DNA of 5,170 nucleotides from Planctomycetota bacterium (lineage in GTDB: Bacteria; Planctomycetota; Planctomycetia; Planctomycetales; Planctomycetaceae), in contig JAQBZS010000625.1 of assembly GCA_027622115.1 (NCBI GenBank), forward strand, positions 1 to 5,170. The letters run 5' to 3'. Shown piece by piece: positions 1 through 5,170 of this stretch (the first letter of the stretch is position 1; each line of letters starts with the position of its first letter). The translations under genes were made by a program, and so were the position numbers. The notes under the pieces were generated by a model. It ran no database searches, was not told where the DNA came from, and saw only the letters and a program-made list of their open reading frames with translations.

Positions 1-15
1 TTAAGTCCAAGCCTC

Positions 16-180
16 TTAGCGAAACACGACTTGGGCGTGCTCCGCGACCACCATGGTTTTCAAGTACAACTTCGACAAACTCACTTTGCCCCGCTGCATG
101 GCGGCAAAGTAGCGGAGCACCTCGTCGGCACCCTCGCCGACGCAGCCGAGTGCCCTACGATCAAATGTGGCATCTGTCAT
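16..180 (-). CDS. Possible small hypothetical protein (54 residues), weak
   Basis: From an ATG at 180 the minus strand reads MTDATFDRRALGCVGEGADE followed by VLRYFAAMQRGKVSLSKLYL and a short tail to a TAA at 16-18. The composition is protein-like and soluble, with no membrane segment. The same frame is open upstream to an ATG at 408, but that part is Arg/Ser/Pro-rich and looks like chance translation. There is no Shine-Dalgarno site before the ATG at 180, and I recognise no family. It could be a small gene, the degraded end of a former gene, or chance. A competing plus-strand frame (31-252) overlaps it and is no better supported. Confidence 0.2.
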   Translation of the reverse strand: MTDATFDRRALGCVGEGADEVLRYFAAMQRGKVSLSKLYLKTMVVAEHAQVVFR

Positions 181-236
181 CGAAGTGACTGCGCGATATG
201 CCGCTACTTGGTTCTGGATTGCGGTCGCCGTTGCGC

Positions 237-259
237 GCGGAGGTCGATGTGACCTCCGC
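237..259. repeat. Perfect 9-bp inverted repeat (stem-loop)
   Basis: GCGGAGGTC (237-245) and GACCTCCGC (251-259) are exact inverted copies separated by GATGT, giving a strong GC-rich hairpin on either strand. Neither strand has a following T-run, so a rho-independent terminator is not shown. Its place in the non-coding stretch after the operon fits a transcript 3'-end structure or a protein-binding palindrome; the sequence does not decide between these. Confidence 0.5.
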
Positions 260-429
260 AGGTAGGCTGATCGACGAATGTCGTGCTTAGTCGGACGCTC
301 GATCCGAAAACGGTGGTTTGATGGCCGAATCCGAAAAACATACGACTTGATGACACTGCAGGACGGCAAAGGAGGGGACTGCGCAACACACACAAAAACG
401 CCAGTCACACATACCCTTTGAGATACTCT

Positions 430-448
430 GCTTCAGCGTCCGTGAAGC
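430..448 (-). other. Small stem-loop just after the Usp-domain stop codon
   Basis: GCTTCA and TGAAGC form a 6-base-pair perfect stem around a 7-base loop, 14 bases beyond the TAA at 463-465. No U-run follows on the minus strand, so it is not a standard intrinsic terminator; it might still mark or stabilise the 3' end of the transcript. The stem is short enough to occur by chance. Confidence 0.3.
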
Positions 449-462
449 GATTGGCCTACGTA

Positions 463-1596
463 TTACCTGCGGCGGCTCATCACGATGATCGGGCACGACG
501 TGCGTTGGGCGACCTGGCGCGTGAAGCCGCCAAACAGCTTTTTGCGGCGTCCATGTCGCTGGACGCCGAGAATGAGCAGGTTGGATTCGTCGGCACGTTC
601 GACGACCGTTGCTAGCGGGTCGTCACTTTGCGCGACTTCGACATTGCATTGCTCACGGACTTCATCGTCGGCGAGACGGCGAAGGTCGCGTTTCGCGAGA
701 CGTACGTCGTCGGGTCTCGCGCTATTCGGTAGAACGCGCAGAAACGTCACTTCACGATTCGTGCTGCGTAAGAGGCTGCCGAGTAGCTGAGCCCGCAAAT
801 GTTCGTGGCCCCCACGGCCAGCGATCGGAACCAGGATCTTTCGCACGTCCACAAGGCACCAGTCCTTGCGCGACCGCAACACCACGACGTTGGCGTCAAG
901 TGTGCCGAGCAGCGATTCGAGTTGTGTGCCGTGACTGTCGTCGGAAATATCGCTCAGACCCAGTAACACGGACTCGCAACGGTGAAGCCGAGCAACGCGG
1001 GCGATTTCTTCCATCGGTTGCGGCGCGACGGTTGTCAGTGTCTCGACACGGATTCCTGCTTTGACGGACGCCCGCAGCAGTTCGCGGAGCACTGCTTGCG
1101 ACTTTTCTATCGGCGCTGGATCGTCATCCGGCTGCCAGTTCGCTGGGGCGACTGCGACCGTTTGCATCAGTACGCGGCCAATATCGGCGGGAACGAGAGC
1201 GTCGGCTAGCGTGATCATGGCTTCGGCGTTCTGTGGATTGGCGACCGGCACCAACACCAGCGGCGAGCGGCCGCGCAGAGTCACAAGTTCCGGATCGAAG
1301 GCAGTGCTGGAAGCGTCCATCACTCTGGCCCGACGAGCGAACAACGCCAGGAACAAAACGCCGCCGATACTCAGCCAAATGACGGTAATGATTCCTGCCG
1401 ACGGAACGGCGACGCCCTGAAAGACGGCCAGACCGATGCATGCCAGGCCGCCGACTACGGGCACGACTGGAAAAAGCGGTACGCGGAACGGCGGCGGCCG
1501 CTGGCTGCTTCTTTGCCGCACCAGAATCGCTACCCACTGGGCCAGGGCAAACGTAATGAGAAAGACCAGGCTCGCCGCAGCGCCCGCCGCGCTCAC
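463..1596 (-). CDS. C-terminal part of the APC permease (membrane segments 10-12) fused to tandem UspA-like domains
   Basis: This 377-residue frame begins in the middle of a transporter. Hydrophobic segments near 6-26, 41-63 and 67-87 look like the last three of an APC permease, including SLVFLITFALAQWVAIL (9-25). A linker (about 88-110) leads to two universal-stress-like domains: SPLVLVPVANPQNAEAM (111-127) to NVVVLRS (236-242), and RKILVPIAG (252-260) to LLILGVQRHG (340-349) and CPIIVMS (368-374). APC or cation transporters with C-terminal Usp domains are a known architecture, in which the cytoplasmic Usp part is thought to sense nucleotide or stress state. The nucleotide-binding motif G-2x-G-9x-G(S/T) is not matched cleanly in either copy. 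The GTG at 1596 overlaps the preceding TGA (GTGA), but the frame is open further upstream (GDITALPD precedes the GTG) without a start codon, so the GTG may be an artefact of the frame break. Stop is TAA at 463-465. Confidence 0.85.
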   Translation of the reverse strand: MSAAGAAASLVFLITFALAQWVAILVRQRSSQRPPPFRVPLFPVVPVVGGLACIGLAVFQGVAVPSAGIITVIWLSIGGVLFLALFARRARVMDASSTAFDPELVTLRGRSPLVLVPVANPQNAEAMITLADALVPADIGRVLMQTVAVAPANWQPDDDPAPIEKSQAVLRELLRASVKAGIRVETLTTVAPQPMEEIARVARLHRCESVLLGLSDISDDSHGTQLESLLGTLDANVVVLRSRKDWCLVDVRKILVPIAGRGGHEHLRAQLLGSLLRSTNREVTFLRVLPNSARPDDVRLAKRDLRRLADDEVREQCNVEVAQSDDPLATVVERADESNLLILGVQRHGRRKKLFGGFTRQVAQRTSCPIIVMSRRR

Positions 1597-1625
1597 GTCG
1601 GGCAGCGCTGTAATATCACCGATAC
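1593..1625 (-). other. Frame break inside the permease-Usp gene, with GTGA overlap
   Basis: Upstream of this point the minus-strand permease reads VTVTTVLVSVIL and then ends QRCPT-stop. The frame one base back reads TALPDVSAAGAAASLVFL, a natural continuation into the next membrane segment. A -1 shift near 1611 would give the smooth join VSVIL-TALPDVSAAG. Alternatively, one C lost from the CCC run at 1600-1602 would give VSVILQRCP-DVSAAG. I see no canonical X-XXY-YYZ slippery heptamer, so programmed frameshifting is not favoured. The upstream TGA and the downstream GTG share bases as GTGA, a configuration also used for translational coupling of separate genes. Confidence 0.75.
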
Positions 1626-2690
1626 GAGTACTGTCGTGACCGTGACTGCGACGACGGGAGTCCCGCGTTTCGAGTGAAGCACGCTCAGCGGTGAAGGCAA
1701 TGTGCGGTCGCGAGCCATCGCCGCTGCAATTCGCGACGCGGCGAACAAGTTCGCTTGCAAGGCCGAGTACATCGACAATATGGCGGCCACGATCACCAGC
1801 CAGTAACCGAATGGTCCCAGGTATTGCTGGGCTGCAATCGCAACGATTCCTTCGGGGTCGTTTGCCGCCGCGGCGTTGATCGATTGACCTGCCGGCGTGC
1901 CAACGGTCGTAATGACGAACAACAACGGTAGATAGATGACCAGCGCAATCCCCAACGACAAAACGATTGCCTGTGGCAACGTTTTGGCCGGCTCGCGAAC
2001 TTCACCACCCACTGCGGCGATCAGGTCGAACCCTTGCAAGGCGATGAACGTGTAGCCCATCGCTTGAATCAACCCACCGAAGCCTGCCGTGAAGAACGGT
2101 TGCAACATGGCACCGGTATCGTCGGCTGGTTGCCGCACAACCGCCCACATACCGCCCAGTATAAGCACGCCGAACACGACGACTTTGGCGACATTAACCC
2201 ACTGCCCGCCGCCCGCGGCTTTGCGCATCAGGCCAATCGCCAACACAACGGTCGCTGCGACGGCGACTCCCGTGACCACGCGCGAACTGGTCAGCCACTC
2301 CGGCGCGGAACCTTGCGCGGCACGCCACACATCGCTAATCATTACCAATGCAAAATAGGCGAATCCGACGGCGTACAGCACGGCGGCAACAATCGACGCG
2401 AACCAGACGATCCAGCCCACCATGAATGCCGCTTCGACTGAGAGCACCTTCTTGGAGAACGTATACGTGCCCCCGGATTCTGGAAACTTCGACGCCATTT
2501 CAGCAAAGCTGAGCGCCGTCAACAGTGCGATGACGCCATTCAACCCAAACGCCAGCATTGCGGCCGGCCCCGTTGTGGCAAACGCCACGCCCGCCAGCGC
2601 CAGTATCCCGCCACCCACAATCGCTCCGACACCCACGCCAGTCGCGCCGAGCAGTCCAAGGTTACGTTCTGCATCCGTTCCGGCGTTCAT
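1593..2690 (-). CDS. APC-superfamily amino-acid permease, membrane segments 1-9 (frame breaks before segments 10-12)
   Basis: Inner-membrane transporter of the amino acid-polyamine-organocation superfamily, expected to carry amino acids or related compounds. The N-terminus has the characteristic first-helix signature GVGVGAIVGGGILALAG (18-34), followed by GPAAMLAF (41-48) and SFAEMASKFPESGGTYTFSK (61-80), which match the family pattern for segments 1-3. My reading gives about nine hydrophobic segments, near residues 17-36, 41-63, 87-117, 137-154, 165-184, 203-225, 240-262, 294-320 and 343-360. The frame then runs into QRCPT and a TGA, so the chain is 365 residues and lacks the last three segments of a 12-segment APC fold. 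Those are encoded immediately downstream in another frame. The ATG at 2690 is preferred over a TTG at 2696 because a GAGA sits 6 bases upstream of it. This is either a truncated product, one half of a frameshifted gene, or a chain that pairs with the next product. The substrate cannot be told from sequence. Confidence 0.88.
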   Translation of the reverse strand: MNAGTDAERNLGLLGATGVGVGAIVGGGILALAGVAFATTGPAAMLAFGLNGVIALLTALSFAEMASKFPESGGTYTFSKKVLSVEAAFMVGWIVWFASIVAAVLYAVGFAYFALVMISDVWRAAQGSAPEWLTSSRVVTGVAVAATVVLAIGLMRKAAGGGQWVNVAKVVVFGVLILGGMWAVVRQPADDTGAMLQPFFTAGFGGLIQAMGYTFIALQGFDLIAAVGGEVREPAKTLPQAIVLSLGIALVIYLPLLFVITTVGTPAGQSINAAAANDPEGIVAIAAQQYLGPFGYWLVIVAAILSMYSALQANLFAASRIAAAMARDRTLPSPLSVLHSKRGTPVVAVTVTTVLVSVILQRCPT

Positions 2691-2696
2691 CCACAA

Positions 2697-2700
2697 TCTC
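2697..2700 (-). promoter_or_regulatory. Partial Shine-Dalgarno site (GAGA) of the permease
   Basis: On the minus strand GAGA is followed by a 6-base spacer and then the ATG at 2690. It would abut the competing TTG at 2696 directly, so its placement supports the ATG as the start. The 47 bases between the alpha-E stop and the permease start show no clear terminator or promoter, which favours read-through from the upstream genes. Confidence 0.4.
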
Positions 2701-2737
2701 GTCTTTGGTCAGGCAACGCTGGAGTTTTTCGCGAGTA

Positions 2738-3700
2738 TCAGCCGACCCCTTGGCCGTCCATCTCCGTCTTGATGAAGGTGTTTTTGATGCCTTCTCCGAC
2801 GCCATTGAGCTGTGTTTGCAGCGAGTCCAGGAACTCGTGCAACCCAATGCCGATTATCTCGTCCACCGTGGAATACGCCAACTCACTGCGGAGTTTTCCG
2901 AGACGCTTGTCGGCGACGTTCCAAAATGTTCCCTCTGGCGACCCCGAGATCGCGTGTAGCGAATGATAGGCGGCGTCAAGGCAGTGCATGATCGCACGTG
3001 GAAAGCGGCGGTCGAGCACGAGGAATCCGACGACTCGCTTCGGAGTGATACCATGATGACGCTTACGATACATCTCGAATCCGCTGACGCTCCGCAGCAC
3101 TGCCGACCACTGTAGATCGTCGATCGGAGTGCCAACGTCCTGAACACTTGGCAGCAACGTGAAGTACTTGACATCAAGGATCCGTGACGTTTTGTCCGCG
3201 CGTTCTAAGACTCGCCCCAGACGTGAAAAATGCCAGGCCTCGCCTTGCGAAAACGTCGTTACCGTTGTGCCCACAAAATGATGGCTCGTGTCCTTGACGT
3301 ACTGTAAGAACTCGTTCGGCGATTCAAGCCGCCCCGACGTCGCGGCATTGCGCACTGTGATATAGAACTGGTTAAGTTGCTCCCACATCTCGGACGAGAT
3401 CGATTCACGGACACTCCGTGCATTTTCACGGGCAGCCTGCACACAGGACAGGATTGACCCGGAGTAATCGCGGTCGAACGTCAAAAACTGAATGACATTC
3501 TCGCGACTCGGCTCACCGTAATTCCGCTCAAAAAATTCTTCGTCGCCCGAAGCGAATACCAACGCTCCCCATTGCTGGTCGGACCCCGGCGGGAGGTCCA
3601 ATGACATGTGATGCGTCACTTCGACGAAACGAGCCAAATTCTCGGCCCGCTCCACATATCGGCTCATCCAATAGATTGAATCGGCGACGCGGCTGAGCAT
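2738..3700 (-). CDS. Alpha-E domain protein (COG2307 / DUF403), partner of the ATP-grasp protein
   Basis: A 320-residue, mostly helical protein, close to the usual family length. Family hallmarks are the N-terminal MLSRVADSIYWMSRYVERAE (1-20), RENARSVRESISSEMWEQLN (91-110), FSRLGRVLERADKTSRILD (158-176), QWSAVLRSVSGFEMYRK (197-213), FLVLDRRFPRAI (226-237) and a closing helix LHEFLDSLQTQLNGVG (287-302). I see no signal peptide or membrane segment, so it is probably cytoplasmic. The ATG at 3700 is chosen because family similarity begins at MLSR; an in-frame TTG at 3751 would add 17 low-complexity residues (LPLHPNKPKPNSNPAKP) encoded inside the previous gene. No Shine-Dalgarno site precedes the ATG, where the message is A/C-rich; with a 4-base gap after the ATP-grasp stop, translational coupling is likely. 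The function is unknown: the domain nearly always accompanies permuted ATP-grasp proteins and is thought to work with them in an amidoligase-type system. The next gene begins 47 bases downstream. Confidence 0.94.
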   Translation of the reverse strand: MLSRVADSIYWMSRYVERAENLARFVEVTHHMSLDLPPGSDQQWGALVFASGDEEFFERNYGEPSRENVIQFLTFDRDYSGSILSCVQAARENARSVRESISSEMWEQLNQFYITVRNAATSGRLESPNEFLQYVKDTSHHFVGTTVTTFSQGEAWHFSRLGRVLERADKTSRILDVKYFTLLPSVQDVGTPIDDLQWSAVLRSVSGFEMYRKRHHGITPKRVVGFLVLDRRFPRAIMHCLDAAYHSLHAISGSPEGTFWNVADKRLGKLRSELAYSTVDEIIGIGLHEFLDSLQTQLNGVGEGIKNTFIKTEMDGQGVG

Positions 3701-3742
3701 GGGTTTAGCTGGATTGCTGTTGGGTTTGGGTTTGTTTGGGTG
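3701..3742. other. C/A-rich low-complexity junction between the ATP-grasp and alpha-E genes
   Basis: The coding (minus) strand here is a near-repeat of ACCCAA units encoding the Ser-Pro-Lys-Gln-Thr-Gln-rich end of the ATP-grasp protein, running up to the alpha-E ATG. The plus strand carries GGG runs at 3701-3703, 3722-3724, 3728-3730 and 3738-3740. The stretch lacks any purine-rich ribosome site, so alpha-E translation probably depends on coupling to the preceding gene or on an unstructured leader. Confidence 0.6.
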
Positions 3743-5170
3743 AAGAGGCAATCACCCACGTATCTTTACTGCCTCCGCCTTGCGACGAGTTGACGACGAG
3801 CGAACCCTTCTTCAATGCCACACGGGTCAGCCCACCCGGCAGCACGAAGATGTCCTCGCCGTAGAGAATGTACGGCCTCAAGTCGACGTGCCGCCCTTCA
3901 AACTTTCCATCGACAATCGTTGGGATTCGTGAAAGCGACAGCGTCGGCTGGGCGATGTAGTTGCGAGGGTTTTCTTCGATCAAGCCGGCAAATTTGCGAC
4001 GGTCTTCCTCCGTGGCGTGCGGACCGATGAGCATGCCATAACCGCCCGCTTCGTTCGCCGCTTTCACAACAAGTTTGTCGAGATTGGCCAATACGTACTT
4101 CCGGTCCTCGTCGTCATAACAGACGTATGTCGGTACGTTCGGAATGATGGCGTCTTCGTTCAGGTAATACTTGATTATCTTCTCGACATAAGCGTAGATC
4201 ACTTTGTCGTCCGCGACGCCTGTCCCGGGCGCGTTTGCGAGTGCGATTCGGCCGTTCCGATACACTTCCATTAGTCCCGGGACACCAAGCATCGAGTCGG
4301 CGCGAAACGCCTTGGGATCGATAAAGTCGTCGTCAATGCGGCGATAGAGGACATCCACTCGTTGAAAACCCTTCGTCGTCCGCATGCAAACGAAGCCGTC
4401 GTGAACGACGAGATCCCGGCCTTCGACCAGTTCGACGCCCATCTGTTGAGCCAGATACGAATGCTCGTAATAAGCGGAGTTGAAGACGCCAGGCGTCAAA
4501 ACGGCAATCGTTGGCGACTCGACACCGTCCGGTGCAAGATGTTCCAGCAGCCTGAACAACCGGCCCGGATAATCGACGATGGGCCGCACATGCGAGGCGT
4601 CGAACAGCCACGGAAAACTGCGTTTCATCACGAAACGGTTCTGCAACACATACGACACGCCGGACGGACAGCGGAGATTGTCCTCCAACACGTACATCGT
4701 GCCGTCATTGTCACGCACCAGATCAGTGCCGGTGATGTGACACCAGATTCCGCGCGGAGGATCCAACCCGATACATTGCTGGCGAAAGCTCGTCGCGCTC
4801 TTCAGGATCGTATCGGGAACAACATCATCCTTGACAATCTGCTGGTCGTGGTAAACGTCGTCGATGAACAAGTTGAGCGCGCGAATTCGCTGTTTCAGTC
4901 CGCGTTCCAGGCGATCCCATTCATTGGCGGCCACAATCCGCGGCACAAGATCGAAGGGCCAGATCTTCTCGACGCCCCGGTCGTCCCCATAAACGTTGAA
5001 CGTGATCCCCATACGAAACAGCGATCGCTCCGCCATCTGCTGTCGCTGGAGTAGTTCGCCGTCAGGAAGTTCTTCGATTCGCTGTAGCAAGAGTTCGGCG
5101 CCCGACCGGGGCTTGCCGTGTTCATCGATCAACTCGTCGAAGAAGCCTTTCGTGTCGTAATCGCGAAAGT
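3705..5170 (-). CDS. Circularly permuted type 2 ATP-grasp protein (COG2308 family), 5' end missing
   Basis: Predicted ATP-dependent carboxylate-amine/thiol ligase of the cytoplasm; the family is predicted to form amide or peptide bonds, but its substrate is not established. The frame stays open to the right edge. Before the TTG at 5132 it encodes FRDYDTKGFFDE, which matches the usual N-terminal region of the family, so the TTG is internal and the true start lies outside the window. Numbering from 5132 as residue 1, motifs are: GITFNVYGD (42-50), the metal/ATP-binding type segment VLEDNLRCPSGVSY (148-161), LTPGVFNSAYYEHSYLA (212-228), GTGVADDK (303-310), the glycine-rich ATP-binding segment VVKAANEAGGYGMLIGP (355-371), HVDLRPY (415-421) and SSQGGGSKDTWV (449-460). 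All expected core motifs are intact. The protein ends in a Gln/Thr-rich tail (QTQTQQQSS). Its TAA stop is 4 bases before the alpha-E start, so the two are almost certainly co-translated partners. Family assignment is very secure; biochemical role is prediction. Confidence 0.95.
   Translation of the reverse strand, partial: FRDYDTKGFFDELIDEHGKPRSGAELLLQRIEELPDGELLQRQQMAERSLFRMGITFNVYGDDRGVEKIWPFDLVPRIVAANEWDRLERGLKQRIRALNLFIDDVYHDQQIVKDDVVPDTILKSATSFRQQCIGLDPPRGIWCHITGTDLVRDNDGTMYVLEDNLRCPSGVSYVLQNRFVMKRSFPWLFDASHVRPIVDYPGRLFRLLEHLAPDGVESPTIAVLTPGVFNSAYYEHSYLAQQMGVELVEGRDLVVHDGFVCMRTTKGFQRVDVLYRRIDDDFIDPKAFRADSMLGVPGLMEVYRNGRIALANAPGTGVADDKVIYAYVEKIIKYYLNEDAIIPNVPTYVCYDDEDRKYVLANLDKLVVKAANEAGGYGMLIGPHATEEDRRKFAGLIEENPRNYIAQPTLSLSRIPTIVDGKFEGRHVDLRPYILYGEDIFVLPGGLTRVALKKGSLVVNSSQGGGSKDTWVIASSPKQTQTQQQSS

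Larger units (their letters stand above)
1..462. other. Stretch without a convincing gene, downstream of the operon
   Basis: Beyond the weak small frame at 16-180 and the two stem-loops noted separately, I find nothing definite here. There is a 9-base direct repeat ATCCGAAAA at 302-310 and 329-337, and a short CA-rich tract around 384-398. No tRNA, transposase end or CRISPR-like repeat is visible. Open frames on both strands in 180-408 have Arg/Ser-rich chance-like composition. Confidence 0.5.

Noticed and set aside
31..252. A 73-codon plus-strand frame with a Cys-rich segment (CGICHRSDCAIC) resembling a zinc site.
   Set aside because: The Cys spacing is suggestive, but there is no ribosome site, no known family, and it overlaps another equally weak frame; probably chance.
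302..337. Direct repeat ATCCGAAAA (two copies, 27 bases apart) as a possible operator or attachment site.
   Set aside because: Only two short copies, with no neighbouring regulator, integrase or promoter to support a role.
1593..1625. Programmed -1 ribosomal frameshifting in the permease-Usp gene.
   Set aside because: No X-XXY-YYZ slippery heptamer or obvious downstream pseudoknot was seen; an indel or stop-start coupling is simpler.
2422..2959. Plus-strand open frames of 116 and 133 codons over the permease start and alpha-E end.
   Set aside because: They are antisense to two well-supported genes and have no domain or ribosome site.
3701..3751. A longer alpha-E protein starting at the TTG at 3751.
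   Set aside because: The extra 17 residues are low-complexity and come from the end of the ATP-grasp gene; family similarity begins at the ATG at 3700.
4362..5054. A 230-codon plus-strand open frame.
   Set aside because: It lies antisense to the strongly conserved ATP-grasp gene and its translation has no recognisable domain; it is a shadow of the real gene's codon bias.

Overview
All recognisable genes in this window lie on the minus strand and read from right to left, probably as one operon that enters from beyond the right edge. In transcription order they are: a circularly permuted type 2 ATP-grasp protein (COG2308 / DUF404-DUF407 family, 5' end cut off by the window edge); an alpha-E domain protein (COG2307 / DUF403); and an APC-superfamily amino-acid permease whose C-terminal part carries two universal-stress (UspA-like) domains. 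The permease is split between two reading frames that overlap by 4 bases (GTGA) at 1593-1596. Roughly the last 460 bases of the transcription direction (window 1-462) hold no convincing gene.

The ATP-grasp and alpha-E pair is a known conserved couple. In many bacteria it sits with a transglutaminase-like protein (for example Rv2411c-Rv2410c-Rv2409c of Mycobacterium tuberculosis), and comparative genomics has predicted an amide- or peptide-forming amidoligase system whose product is unknown. Here the gene on the downstream side is not a transglutaminase but a transporter with Usp domains. A functional link, such as uptake or export of an amino-acid substrate or product, is inference only.

The permease is the part that most deserves a second look. 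Nine of the expected twelve membrane segments are in the upstream frame (1593-2690). The last three, plus the tandem Usp domains, are in the downstream frame (463-1596). Simple alternatives are an assembly indel, a true frameshift mutation, or a two-chain transporter translated by coupled reinitiation at the GTGA overlap.

The moderately GC-rich DNA, weak Shine-Dalgarno sites and gene content suggest a Gram-negative-type environmental bacterium. Planctomycetota is my best guess, but it rests on general impression and is weakly supported. I see no rRNA, tRNA, CRISPR array, transposase or phage gene. No wholly new system is evident; the novelty lies in the gene arrangement and the broken transporter-Usp fusion.
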